Source: an uncultured Clostridia bacterium
GTDB lineage: Bacteria > Bacillota > Clostridia > TANB77 > CAG-508
DNA length: 40,874 nucleotides
Reading direction: 5' to 3'
Assembly: GCA_944392885.1 (NCBI GenBank)
Contig: CALXYG010000050.1
Coordinates: 1 to 40,874, forward strand
The notes below the pieces were generated by a model, which searched no databases, had not been told where the DNA came from, and saw only the letters and a program-made list of their open reading frames with translations. How positions within the stretch are numbered: position 1 is the first letter of the stretch; every line of letters begins with the position of its first letter. Below are positions 19,479 to 29,838 of this stretch, in pieces. A program made the position numbers and the translations under genes.

Positions 19479-20459
19479 TTATAGTATTTTTTCTAAAATT
19501 TGAATAGCATTTGTAGCTGCACCTTTACGAATATTGTCTGCAACAACCCATATGTTTACACCATAAGGAACACTTTCATCACGTCTTATTCTTCCAACAA
19601 ATACTTCATCATGACCAGAAGAATCCTGAGCCAAAGGATACATTAATTTGTCTGGATTATCTACAAGAATAACTCCAGGAGCTTGCTTTAAACAATCTTT
19701 TAATTCTGTTATACAGAAATCGTGTTCAAATTCTATATTAATAGATTCACTATGACAGTTAATAATAGGTACGCGAACAGCAGTTGCAGTTACATTCAAG
19801 TTAGGTTTATTTAAAATTTTTCTAGTTTCTTTAATCATTTTCATTTCTTCTCGTGTGTAGCCATTTTCTAAAAATGAATCGATATGAGGAATACAATTCT
19901 GATAAATAGAATGAGGAAATTTTTGAGCAGGTAAACCTTTAGAGGTATTAATAAAATCGTCAATACCCTTTTGACCAGCTCCTGAAACGGCTTGATAAGT
20001 GGAATAAACAATGCGCTTTATTCCATATTTTTTATCTAAAGGATTCAATACTACAACAGCTTGAATGGTAGAGCAATTTGGATTTGAAATAATTCCATGA
20101 TGTTTAACAATTTCCTCAGCATTTACTTCTGGAACAATTAAAGGAACATCAGGCTTCATACGAAAGGCATTACTATTGTCAATAACAATGCAACCGTGTT
20201 CAACTGCAATTGGAGCAAAATATTTTGCAGTTTCCCCACCAGCGGAAAAAATTGCAAAATCAAAACCAAGAGAAAACGACTCTGCAGTTAATTCTTTAAT
20301 AACATAGCTTTTATTTAAAAAAGTAATTTCTTTTCCAGCAGAGCGAGAAGATGCAAAAAATGTATATTCTAGGTTTGGGAAATTCTTTTCTTCTAATATT
20401 TTCATTATAGTTCTACCAACTAAACCGGTAGCACCAACAATAGCTAAACGATATGCCAT
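19479..20459 (-). CDS. asd: Aspartate-semialdehyde dehydrogenase
   Basis: Reduces aspartyl phosphate to the semialdehyde used for lysine, diaminopimelate, threonine and methionine synthesis. The 326-aa protein starts MAYRLAIVGATGLVGRTIM with the NADP-binding glycine motif. It has the catalytic Cys in NPNCSTIQ and the family motif SGAGQKGID. The ATG (20457-20459) follows AGAGGTGG on the minus strand; an in-frame GTG at 20468 lies inside that ribosome site. It is a single gene, divergent from rlmN. No lysine riboswitch is visible upstream. Confidence 0.95.
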   Translation of the reverse strand: MAYRLAIVGATGLVGRTIMKILEEKNFPNLEYTFFASSRSAGKEITFLNKSYVIKELTAESFSLGFDFAIFSAGGETAKYFAPIAVEHGCIVIDNSNAFRMKPDVPLIVPEVNAEEIVKHHGIISNPNCSTIQAVVVLNPLDKKYGIKRIVYSTYQAVSGAGQKGIDDFINTSKGLPAQKFPHSIYQNCIPHIDSFLENGYTREEMKMIKETRKILNKPNLNVTATAVRVPIINCHSESINIEFEHDFCITELKDCLKQAPGVILVDNPDKLMYPLAQDSSGHDEVFVGRIRRDESVPYGVNIWVVADNIRKGAATNAIQILEKIL

Positions 20460-20583
20460 ACAAACCACCTCTGATTTGTATTATATTCCAATATTGGGAA
20501 AAAATGAATAAGTTTTATTATAATATTTGAAAAAAAATAAAATATGTGATATAAGTATGTTATAATTAAGGAGGATTTACTAG

Positions 20584-21609
20584 TTGAAAAACAAAATAAA
20601 AGATTATACACTAGAAGAACTAAAAGAAGAAATGAATCAAATAGGAGAAAAAGCATTTCGCACAATACAAATATGGGAATGGTTATATAAAGAAAATGTT
20701 TCCACATTTGATGAAATGACAAATTTATCTTTAGAACTTAGAAAAAAACTAGAAGAAAAATATGAAATAGGAACCTACAAAATTATAAAAAAACAGGAAT
20801 CCAAAGATGGAACAAAGAAATTTTTATTTGACATATTAGATGGTAATGCTATTGAAACAGTATTAATGGAATATAAATATGGCAAAAGTATTTGTGTATC
20901 TTCACAAGTAGGATGCAAAATGGGTTGTAGATTTTGTGCATCAACTGGAATTGAATTTATTAGAAATTTGAGTGCAGGAGAAATTGTTGAACAGATACTT
21001 GCAGTTGAAAGAATAGAGAAAATAAAGACAAATAATATAGTATTTATGGGTATTGGTGAGCCTCTTGACAATTATGATAATGTACTGAAGGCAATTAAAA
21101 TTATAAATAACAACAAAGGCTTAAATATAGGGGCAAGACATATTAGTATTTCTACAAGCGGAATTGTTCCAAGGATAAAACAATTAGCAGATGAAAAATG
21201 GCAATGCACTTTATCAATATCTTTACATGCTACAACAGATGAAAAAAGAAGCAAAATGATGCCAATTAATAATGCTTATCCAATTGATGAATTGCTAGAT
21301 GCTTGTCGATATTATATTCAACAAACTGGCAGAAGAATCTCATTCGAATATGCACTTGCTAAAGATAATAATGATAACTTAGAAGATGCAAAAAGATTGG
21401 TAAAATTATTAAAAGGGATGCTTGCACATGTTAATTTAATTCCAATTAACAAAATACAAGATGGTACCTATATACAAAGTACAAATGAAAATATTTTAAA
21501 ATTTAGAGATTATCTAAACAAGAACGGAATCACGGCAACTGTAAGAAGGGAACTAGGTTCTGATATTGATGCAGCATGTGGACAGTTAAGAAGAAAGAAC
21601 CTATTGTAA
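20584..21609 (+). CDS. rlmN: 23S rRNA (A2503-C2)/tRNA methyltransferase RlmN
   Basis: Radical SAM enzyme that methylates A2503 of 23S rRNA and A37 of some tRNAs. The 341-aa protein has the cluster motif CKMGCRFC at residues 111-118 and GIGEPLDNYDN, and ends with the conserved ACGQL, carrying the second mechanistic Cys. The start is TTG 20584, preceded by AAGGAGG at good spacing; no in-frame ATG precedes it. A TATAAT with extended TG (20558-20566) lies upstream. PP2C follows after 16 bases, continuing the usual rlmN-stp-prkC order. Confidence 0.96.
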   Translation: MKNKIKDYTLEELKEEMNQIGEKAFRTIQIWEWLYKENVSTFDEMTNLSLELRKKLEEKYEIGTYKIIKKQESKDGTKKFLFDILDGNAIETVLMEYKYGKSICVSSQVGCKMGCRFCASTGIEFIRNLSAGEIVEQILAVERIEKIKTNNIVFMGIGEPLDNYDNVLKAIKIINNNKGLNIGARHISISTSGIVPRIKQLADEKWQCTLSISLHATTDEKRSKMMPINNAYPIDELLDACRYYIQQTGRRISFEYALAKDNNDNLEDAKRLVKLLKGMLAHVNLIPINKIQDGTYIQSTNENILKFRDYLNKNGITATVRRELGSDIDAACGQLRRKNLL

Positions 21610-21625
21610 ATATAGAGGAGGAAAC

Positions 21626-22357
21626 ATGAGAGTTTTTGCAAAGACTGACGTAGGTAGAATGCGTAATATGAATCAGGACTGTATTTATGTATCACCAGAA
21701 GAAGAAAGTATTAAACTTTATATACTAGCAGATGGAATGGGGGGATACAATGGTGGAGAGATTGCCAGTAGTTTAGCAGTTGAAGCTGTAAAAAGTTATG
21801 TTAAAAATTACTTTGCAAGCATACAATTAGAAAAAGAGAGCATATTACAATTTTTAAAGGAAACCATGGAATATGCTAATAGCATTGTATATCAAAAATC
21901 AAGAGAAATAGAAGAGCTTGAGGAAATGGGAACTACTTTGGAAATATGTTTGATATACAATAATAAGGCTTTTATTGGTCATATTGGAGATAGCAGAGTA
22001 TACAGGATTCGAAAAAACTTTATAAGACGATTAACTACAGACCATAGCTATGTTGAAAAATTAGTAAGAGATGGGACAATTACAAGAGAACAATCTTATA
22101 CTCACCCTAAGAAAAATATGCTTACTAGGGCTTTAGGATGCAATCCGGATATAGAGCCTGAAATTATGGTAAAAGGCTTTCTAAAGGAAGATATATTATT
22201 GATTTGTTCTGATGGGCTTACAAATATGGTTTCAGAAAATGAAATCTATGGAATACTGCGAACAGATATAGAAAAAGCAAATGAAGTTCTAGTATCACGA
22301 GCAAACGACAATGGTGGCATAGACAATATTAGTGTGATAATTATAGAAAATAATTAA
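21626..22357 (+). CDS. PP2C-family Ser/Thr phosphatase
   Basis: Metal-dependent protein phosphatase (243 aa) that reverses the partner PASTA kinase; homologues are PrpC/Stp. Motifs seen: the start VGRMRNMNQD, ADGMGGYNGGEIAS with the metal aspartate, GHIGDSRVYR, and DNGGIDNISVI at the end. GAGGAGG precedes the ATG. It sits between rlmN and the kinase gene with a 12-base gap, so the pair is co-expressed. Confidence 0.95.
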   Translation: MRVFAKTDVGRMRNMNQDCIYVSPEEESIKLYILADGMGGYNGGEIASSLAVEAVKSYVKNYFASIQLEKESILQFLKETMEYANSIVYQKSREIEELEEMGTTLEICLIYNNKAFIGHIGDSRVYRIRKNFIRRLTTDHSYVEKLVRDGTITREQSYTHPKKNMLTRALGCNPDIEPEIMVKGFLKEDILLICSDGLTNMVSENEIYGILRTDIEKANEVLVSRANDNGGIDNISVIIIENN

Positions 22358-22369
22358 GGAGAGAGAAAT

Positions 22370-24364
22370 ATGAATTTTGAAGGAAGATTGTTAGGAAACA
22401 GATATGAAATTATTGAAAAAATAGGAATTGGCGGTATGGCAACAGTATACAAAGCAAAGTGTCATGTGCTAAATCGTTATGTAGCAGTAAAAATACTAAG
22501 GGATGAATTTACTACAGATAGCGAATTTATTAGAAGATTTAATACAGAAGCACAAGCAGCCGCAAGACTTACCCATCCAAATATTGTTTCTATTTACGAT
22601 GTAGGAAATGAAGGAAGTATTTATTATATTGTAATGGAATTAATTCAAGGAAAGACATTAAAAGAAATAATCGAAGAGGATGGTGCATTGCCATGGAAGT
22701 GGTCTGTTAATATAGCGATACAGATTGCCTCAGCTTTGGAAATGGCACACAGAAATAGTATTATACACCGTGATATTAAGCCACATAATATTATTATTAC
22801 TGAAGATGGAGTTGCAAAGGTAACTGATTTTGGTATAGCAAAGGCAGTTTCTAATTCTACAATTACTGCATTTGGAACAACTATTGGTTCAGTTCATTAT
22901 TTTTCACCTGAACATGCTAGAGGTGGATTCACAGATGCAAAGTCAGATATTTACTCCCTTGGAGTGGTAATGTATGAAATGCTAACAGGCAGAGTGCCAT
23001 TTGATGCGGATACTCCAGTATCAGTTGCACTAAAACATATGCAAGAACTTCCAGTTGAACCAATTAAAATTAACCCTTTAATACCTATTAGTTTAAACAA
23101 AATAATATTAAAAGCTATGCAAAAAGACTCAAATCAACGTTACCAATCTGCCACAGAAATGCTTAGAGATTTAAGAAAAGTTGCTAAAAATCCGGATGAA
23201 AACTTTGTTGTGTTAGAAAAATATTCGAATGATTATCCAACACAGAAAATAGAAACGGTTCATACTAGAACTGTTGGTGAAGCTGGAGGGCAAAAGAATG
23301 TAGAACAAACTCAAAAGAAAAAACAAAACAAATTAGTGGCATTTTATAAAAAGCATAAGGTATTAAAAGTTTTAACTATTATATTAATGTGTATTTTGAT
23401 TTTTGTAGCAGCAATGGGAATCACAATTGCTGTTGCAAATGCAAATAGACCAAAACAGGTTCAGATTCCAAATTTAGTTGGTAAAACATTAGAAGAAGTA
23501 GAGAGTTTAACAAAAGAGTCAAAACTAAAATATGAAGTTATTGAAGAAACTTTTAGCAAGGACATAGCTGAAGGACTTGTAATCTCACAAGATCCTAAAT
23601 ATGCTGAAAATTATAAAGTATTAGAAAATAGCACTGTGAAAATTGTAGTTAGTAAAGGAATTGAACTTACAAAAGTGCCAAAGGTAGTAGGCATGCAAAA
23701 GGATGAAGCAATTGCTAAATTAGAAGAAAATGGTTTAAAAGCAGAAGTAAAAGAAGAAACAAGTGACAAAGTAGAAGAAGGTTATGTTATTAGCCAAGAT
23801 ATAGCAGAAGAACAGGAGGTTGCAAAAGATTCTGTTGTTGTTATTACAGTAAGTATAGGTAGAGGAATAGAAGAAGTAGATGTACCTGATGTTTTAGGAA
23901 AAACAGAAGCAGAAGCAATAAAAATGATAGAAGATGCAAAACTAAAAGCAACTGTAAAATATGAAGAAAACACAACTAAATCTGATGGAATTGTTTTAAA
24001 ACAGGATGTAGAAGGAAATACAAAAGTAGATGAAGGTTCTAATATTATAATTACAGTTAACAAATTACCTGAAATTAAAAAAGGAACTGTAAATGTAAAC
24101 ATAAGCAAACTAGTTCCTGATAATGGGGTAGATGATAAAGACAATAGTACCTCAGGTGAGACTACTTCAGAGGAAGTAGAGTTAGTTGTTACTGTAAATG
24201 ACGAGATTTTCTATAAAGAAAAACACTCTAAATCTACAGGAGTTGTAAGTGTACCAGTTGAAGGAATAGGAAATGTTAAAATTCAAGTAAAAATTGATAA
24301 TGTTGTAAAAGCAACAAAATATATGGATTTAAATGCAAGTAATCCTGTATTAAATATAGAATAA
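22370..24364 (+). CDS. PASTA-domain Ser/Thr kinase (PrkC/PknB type)
   Basis: Membrane kinase that senses muropeptides or lipid II and controls growth, wall synthesis or spore exit. The 664-aa protein has a kinase domain (~12-275: glycine loop GIGGMATVY, Lys41 in VAVKIL, HRDIKPHN, DFGIA, SPEH). A juxtamembrane linker, one membrane helix (~335-357), three PASTA repeats (~365-565) and a C-terminal beta-rich domain follow. The C-terminal part after a Ser/Thr/Asp-rich linker is an extra module. In many Firmicutes rsgA follows; here rpe is next. Confidence 0.95.
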   Translation: MNFEGRLLGNRYEIIEKIGIGGMATVYKAKCHVLNRYVAVKILRDEFTTDSEFIRRFNTEAQAAARLTHPNIVSIYDVGNEGSIYYIVMELIQGKTLKEIIEEDGALPWKWSVNIAIQIASALEMAHRNSIIHRDIKPHNIIITEDGVAKVTDFGIAKAVSNSTITAFGTTIGSVHYFSPEHARGGFTDAKSDIYSLGVVMYEMLTGRVPFDADTPVSVALKHMQELPVEPIKINPLIPISLNKIILKAMQKDSNQRYQSATEMLRDLRKVAKNPDENFVVLEKYSNDYPTQKIETVHTRTVGEAGGQKNVEQTQKKKQNKLVAFYKKHKVLKVLTIILMCILIFVAAMGITIAVANANRPKQVQIPNLVGKTLEEVESLTKESKLKYEVIEETFSKDIAEGLVISQDPKYAENYKVLENSTVKIVVSKGIELTKVPKVVGMQKDEAIAKLEENGLKAEVKEETSDKVEEGYVISQDIAEEQEVAKDSVVVITVSIGRGIEEVDVPDVLGKTEAEAIKMIEDAKLKATVKYEENTTKSDGIVLKQDVEGNTKVDEGSNIIITVNKLPEIKKGTVNVNISKLVPDNGVDDKDNSTSGETTSEEVELVVTVNDEIFYKEKHSKSTGVVSVPVEGIGNVKIQVKIDNVVKATKYMDLNASNPVLNIE

Positions 24365-24374
24365 TAAAAATGAT

Positions 24375-24406
24375 GTCCTAGGATAATTAATATATTATTT
24401 TAGGAC
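24375..24406 (+). other. Hairpin between the PASTA kinase gene and rpe
   Basis: GTCCTA 24375-24380 pairs with TAGGAC 24401-24406, with further A/T pairs inside. No T-run follows, so it is probably not a simple terminator; it may stabilise or separate the two messages. Confidence 0.4.
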
Positions 24407-24432
24407 TCTTATATATAGATAGGAGAAAATAA

Positions 24433-25098
24433 ATGGAAATATCAACATCAATTTTATCTGTAAAAAAAGAAAATGCAATCCAAACATTTTATAATTTAGA
24501 AATAGCAAAAACAGATTACTTTCATATTGATGTCATGGATGGCAAATTTGTAGCACAGGATACAAGTAATTTAATGTTAGAATATGCTCAAACTATTAAA
24601 CATATTTCTAATATACCACTTGATATTCACTTAATGGTAGAAAATGTAGAAAATTATTTGAACGAATATTTATCTCTTATGCCTGCTTATATTACTATTC
24701 ATTATGAAAGTTTCAAGAATAAAACAAAGTTAGAAGAAACAATAAGGAAAATAAAGCAAGAAGGTGTAAAGGTTGGAATATCAATTAAACCATCGACAAA
24801 AGTTGAAGAAATAAAAAATTATTTGCATTATTTAAACCTAGCATTAGTTATGACCGTAGAACCTGGATATGGTGGCCAAAAATTCATTGAGGAAATGTTG
24901 CCTAAAATACAGGAATTAAAACTTTATTCAGAAAAAGAAGAGCTAGATTATTATATTGAGGTTGATGGAGGGATTAATTTAGATACGATTCAAAAGGTAA
25001 GAGAGTGTGGATGTGATATTGCAGTAGTAGGAAGTGCTATCATAAATTCGGAAGATAAAAAGAAAATGATACAAGACTTGAAAAGTTATAAAGTATAA
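24433..25098 (+). CDS. rpe: Ribulose-phosphate 3-epimerase
   Basis: Interconverts ribulose 5-phosphate and xylulose 5-phosphate in the pentose phosphate pathway. This 221-aa TIM-barrel shows ISTSILSV at the start, HIDVMDGKFV with the metal and acid residues, DIHLMV, TVEPGYGGQKF and EVDGGINLDT. GGAG precedes the ATG. It sits behind the phosphatase-kinase pair as in many Firmicutes, but the usual rsgA is not between them. Confidence 0.95.
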   Translation: MEISTSILSVKKENAIQTFYNLEIAKTDYFHIDVMDGKFVAQDTSNLMLEYAQTIKHISNIPLDIHLMVENVENYLNEYLSLMPAYITIHYESFKNKTKLEETIRKIKQEGVKVGISIKPSTKVEEIKNYLHYLNLALVMTVEPGYGGQKFIEEMLPKIQELKLYSEKEELDYYIEVDGGINLDTIQKVRECGCDIAVVGSAIINSEDKKKMIQDLKSYKV

Positions 25099-25121
25099 GA
25101 AAGGCATTTCGCAAATAGAAT

Positions 25122-25148
25122 AAAAAAGTGGCAAAAGCCACTTTTTTT
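25122..25148. terminator. Bidirectional terminator after rpe
   Basis: An 11-bp stem AAAAAAGTGGC/GCCACTTTTTT (25122-25132 with 25137-25147) with a 4-base loop suits rpe (+) and the convergent membrane protein gene (-). Confidence 0.9.
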
Positions 25149-25159
25149 ATTGTACTTGA

Positions 25160-25200
25160 AATTGCATAGGAAATTTTTACATAGACAAATCCTTATACAA
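25160..25200 (-). repeat. Possible partial copy D of the dispersed repeat
   Basis: On the minus strand this holds ATGTAAAAATTTCCTATGCAA, matching the TGTAAA-to-TGCGCAA half of copy C. The first half is poorly conserved. Confidence 0.25.
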
Positions 25201-25203
25201 CTC

Positions 25204-26403
25204 TTATGCTTCTTCTTTTTTTCTGTTTAAAAATGCTGTAACAAATAAGTAACCTAAACCGAAAATAGAAATGAATGTACTTAATATAAATTGTACTAAA
25301 AATACTGGAATTTGTAATAAGCCCCAAAGTACAAGTGTAATTAAAATAATACTCAATAAATTGTGAGCTTTACCTAAAATTGCAACTTTGCTTCCAATTA
25401 AGTTTCCAAGGGCAATTGCTGTGATTGCAAAAGAAAGACCAAATACCAAAAATGCCCAAATTGCGATAATAGAAAATGCAATTGGTGTACCTATAACAGT
25501 AAGCATAAGTAATATTGAAACAGGAATTGGTAATACAAGAACTCCTATACCTACAGCAAATGAAATTAGAGATTTTTTAGAAACTACATCCTTTAGTTTC
25601 TTTAAGAAGTTAGGAGCAAGTAAAATCATAATTAACAAAACAGCTAATGTGTAGATTAATGTGTAAACAAAATTCATTATATAAGAAAGTACATTAGTGT
25701 TTGTAGATTCGGATAATTCAGTATAGTTAATACTTCCATCTACAGAACCAGAAGGAACTTGAATAGCCTCTTTTGAAGAATAATTTAAATCACCATAAAT
25801 ATGTGCTGTTTCTCCTACAGTAAGTGAATCAGATGAAATATGTGAATTCCTTCCAACACTTCCATTAAGTGTAATAGAACTACTTGTAGCTCTCATATCT
25901 CTTAAAACAATACCAGTTTCAGACATAGATAAATTGCTACTAATAGAATAAAGATCACAAACAATACCGTCGATTACGATATTGTTAGCACAAACAAAAA
26001 GGTTTCCATAAATGTAACTATCAGCTGTTAAGGTTATAGTATCAGCAAGTACAAATAAATCTCCACCAATTTTTCCTGAAATAGTAACATTTCTTCCCAT
26101 AAGATACGCATTACCATCAACTAGATTAGCAACTGATATCTCATCACCAAATTGGTATAAATCATCCTCATGTAAATCTTCGCTTGACAAGGTTTCATCA
26201 ACAGTAGAATCTGTAGTTTCATCTTCAGTAGTGGAATCTGTAATTTCCTCATTAGTAGCAGTATCAGTAGTAGCACTCTCTTCAGGAGTTGTAACAGTTT
26301 CACTAGTAACAACTGCAGTATCATCTGTTGCGTAACAGGTCGTTGCTATTATCATAAACATTAAAACAATAATAGCAAACATCTTTTGTGTTTTTTTAAA
26401 CAT
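25204..26403 (-). CDS. Bactofilin-like polymer-forming membrane protein
   Basis: 399-aa envelope protein. Order: signal peptide (~1-25, ending near CYA), a very Thr/Glu/Asp-rich linker (~27-80), a bactofilin-like right-handed beta-helix (~90-225, repeats such as NVTISGKIGGDLFV and GNLFVCANNIVIDG), then four or so membrane helices (~235-390). The polymer-forming part would lie outside the membrane, unlike cytoplasmic bactofilins. The ATG at 26403 fits AGAGGAGA; an earlier in-frame codon at 26421 lies upstream of that site. Transcribed alone. Role in envelope structure is inferred only. Confidence 0.8.
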   Translation of the reverse strand: MFKKTQKMFAIIVLMFMIIATTCYATDDTAVVTSETVTTPEESATTDTATNEEITDSTTEDETTDSTVDETLSSEDLHEDDLYQFGDEISVANLVDGNAYLMGRNVTISGKIGGDLFVLADTITLTADSYIYGNLFVCANNIVIDGIVCDLYSISSNLSMSETGIVLRDMRATSSSITLNGSVGRNSHISSDSLTVGETAHIYGDLNYSSKEAIQVPSGSVDGSINYTELSESTNTNVLSYIMNFVYTLIYTLAVLLIMILLAPNFLKKLKDVVSKKSLISFAVGIGVLVLPIPVSILLMLTVIGTPIAFSIIAIWAFLVFGLSFAITAIALGNLIGSKVAILGKAHNLLSIILITLVLWGLLQIPVFLVQFILSTFISIFGLGYLFVTAFLNRKKEEA

Positions 26404-26440
26404 AATAAAATCTCCTCTCAAAATATATTTAACAAACTAA

Positions 26441-26469
26441 ATCATATAACCTAAAAAAGAGTTTGTCAA
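26441..26469 (-). promoter_or_regulatory. Promoter of the bactofilin-like gene
   Basis: On the minus strand TTGACA (26469-26464), a 17-base spacer and TATGAT (26446-26441). The remaining gap to the gap promoter is A/T-rich with no ORF of note. Confidence 0.75.
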
Positions 26470-26586
26470 TCAAAAACATAAAAAAAACACAAAACAAGAG
26501 ATAAAAAAGAGAGCAATGTATAAACAAAAATAACGCAAAATAAATTTTAAAACATATAAGTAATGTAAAAGTTTCAATATAAGTAC

Positions 26587-26615
26587 TTGAAAAGTGTTTT
26601 TTTTTCGTATACAAT
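26587..26615 (+). promoter_or_regulatory. gap (glycolytic cluster) promoter
   Basis: TTGAAA 26587-26592, a 17-base spacer and TACAAT 26610-26615. No CggR-like repressor gene precedes gap. Confidence 0.7.
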
Positions 26616-26617
26616 AA

Positions 26618-27685
<1,068 letters not shown>

Positions 27686-27690
27686 TTTGG

Positions 27691-27743
27691 AAATCGGAGA
27701 TTAGAAATCGGAAGTTAAGCTTCCGACTTCTATCTTTCGATTT
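27691..27743 (+). other. Long hairpin between gap and pgk
   Basis: AAATCG 27691-27696 pairs with CGATTT 27738-27743, and TCGGAAG 27708-27714 pairs with CTTCCGA 27720-27726, with imperfect pairing between. No T-run follows, so read-through into pgk is likely. It could protect the gap message or be a processing site, giving higher gap than pgk levels. Confidence 0.6.
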
Positions 27744-27771
27744 AATTATTTAAAAAAGGAGTTGAAAATAA

Positions 27772-28957
27772 ATGAACAAAAAAACAATAAGAGATATTGA
27801 CGTAACAGGAAAAAAAGTGCTAGTAAGATGTGACTTCAATGTACCACAAAATGAAAATGGTGTAATTACAGATAATCGCAGAATTGTTGCTGCAATACCA
27901 ACTATAAAATATTTATTAGAACAAGATGCCAAAGTAATTCTATGTTCACATTTAGGAAGGCCAAAAGGAGAAGTGAATCCTAAATACTCTTTAAGACCTG
28001 TAGCACAGGAACTATCTACACTATTAGGCAAAAAAGTAAAATTAGCACAAGATGTTGTAGGAACAAATGCAAAGGCTACAACTCAATCAATGACAAATGG
28101 AGAGATTGTTTTATTAGAGAATGTTAGATTTGAACCAGGAGAAGAAAAAAATGATGAAGAATTATCAAAAGCTTTTGCATCACTTGCTGAAGTTTATGTT
28201 AATGACGCTTTTGGTACTGCACACAGAGCGCACAGCTCTACAACTGGTGTAGCAGAATTTTTGCCAGCTGTATCCGGATTTCTAATAGAAAAAGAATTGA
28301 ATTTTTTAGGTTCAGCACTTGAAAATCCAGAAAAACCATTTGTTGCTATTTTAGGTGGAGCAAAAGTTTCAGACAAAATTGGAGTGATTGAAAGATTATT
28401 AGATAAAGTAGATACCTTAATTATTGGCGGTGGAATGGCATTTACTTTTTTAAAAGCACAACGGTCATAAAATCGGAAAATCCATCTGTGAAGACGATAA
28501 ATTAGAATTGGCAAAAGAACTAATAGCAAAAGCGAAAGAAAAGGGTGTAAAACTTATGCTACCAATTGATACACATGTTTCAACAGAATATTCAAATGAT
28601 GCAGAAGATAAGTTTGTACATTCGCAGGAAATACCAGATGGATGGGAAGGCTTAGACATAGGTCCAGACACTATAAAATTATTTGAAGAGGCATTACAAG
28701 GAGCAAAAACGGTAGTATGGAATGGGCCACTTGGAGTATGTGAATTTGATAAATTTAAAACAGGGACTTATGAGGTTGCAAAATTACTATCTACATTAGA
28801 TGCAGTTACTATTATTGGTGGAGGAGACTCAGCAGCAGCAATCGAGAAAATGGGATTGTCTGATAAAATGACGCATATTTCCACTGGAGGAGGAGCTTCA
28901 CTTGAGTTCTTAGAAGGAAAGAAATTGCCAGGGATAGAAGCACTACAAAATAAATAA
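27772..28957 (+). CDS. pgk: Phosphoglycerate kinase, read through a +1 shift at CGG
   Basis: Transfers phosphate from 1,3-bisphosphoglycerate to ADP, an ATP-making step of glycolysis. The product is 394 aa, the normal length, if C28462 is skipped: 230 codons from 27772, then 28463-28957. The N-lobe has [16 protein letters not shown] and [13 protein letters not shown]; the C-lobe has [10 protein letters not shown] and the nucleotide loop [11 protein letters not shown]. The zero frame reads CAA-CGG-TCA-TAA and stops. Skipping C gives KAQGHKIGKS, matching the conserved Gly and GKS of the family. As the only pgk seen in an otherwise intact glycolytic operon it should be active. GGAG precedes the ATG. 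Confidence 0.93.
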
Positions 28958-29004
28958 AGAAAATTAAAATAGGTTTTTAACTTAAAAAAGGGGGTAAACA
29001 GAAA

Positions 29005-29751
29005 ATGCGAAGAAAAGTAATTGCTGGAAATTGGAAAATGAATAAACTTCCAAATGAAACAATCGATTTTATTCAGAAGTTAGAACCACTTGTAAAAGAA
29101 ACAGGTAACGAAATAATTCTTTGTGTACCATATACAGATTTGTTTTATGCGCTTATGACTGCACAAAATACAAATATCAAAATAGGTGCTCAAAATATGC
29201 ATTTTGAAGAAAAAGGAGCTTATACAGGAGAAGTTTCAGGAGAAATGCTAAAATCAATAGGAGTTGAATATGTTATTATAGGTCATTCTGAAAGAAGAGC
29301 ATATTTTCTAGAAACAAATGAAATAGTAAATAAGAAAATAAAAGCTGCACTAAAATATGATTTAAAACCAATTGTATGTGTAGGAGAAAGTCTAGAACAA
29401 AGGGAAAGTGGTAAAACAAATGAAATTATCACAGAACAAATACAATATGCATTAAAAGATATAACATCAGAACAATTAAAAAGTATAATTGTCGCTTATG
29501 AACCAATTTGGGCAATTGGAACAGGAAAAACAGCGACAGCAGAAGACGCAGAAAACGCAATAAAAGCTATTCGTAGTAAATTATTAGAAATGTATGGACA
29601 ACAAACAAGTCAAGGCGTTATAATACAATATGGAGGAAGCCTTAAGTCAACTAATGCAAAAGAAATATTTAGTATGCCAAACATTGACGGCGGGCTAGTT
29701 GGAGGAGCAAGTTTAGATGTAGAAGAATTCAGCAAAATTGCTACAATATAA
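29005..29751 (+). CDS. tpiA: Triosephosphate isomerase
   Basis: Interconverts dihydroxyacetone phosphate and glyceraldehyde 3-phosphate. The 248-aa TIM barrel has NWKMN with the substrate lysine, GHSERR with the catalytic His, YEPIWAIGTGKTAT with the catalytic Glu and loop 6, and a GGSLKSTN / GGLVGGASL phosphate site. GGGGG precedes the ATG. It follows pgk by 47 bases in the glycolytic operon. Confidence 0.97.
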   Translation: MRRKVIAGNWKMNKLPNETIDFIQKLEPLVKETGNEIILCVPYTDLFYALMTAQNTNIKIGAQNMHFEEKGAYTGEVSGEMLKSIGVEYVIIGHSERRAYFLETNEIVNKKIKAALKYDLKPIVCVGESLEQRESGKTNEIITEQIQYALKDITSEQLKSIIVAYEPIWAIGTGKTATAEDAENAIKAIRSKLLEMYGQQTSQGVIIQYGGSLKSTNAKEIFSMPNIDGGLVGGASLDVEEFSKIATI

Positions 29752-29838
29752 ACTGTAAACATTTTAAATAAAGTAATATAATGTATGTATAATTGTATAT
29801 TCTTTTACAAAGATACATTCAAAAGGAAGGAAAAGAAG

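Noticed and set aside
19451-20583. Lysine riboswitch or T-box near asd
   Set aside because: The upstream gap is only about 120 bases, shared with rlmN, and shows no conserved core or specifier structure.
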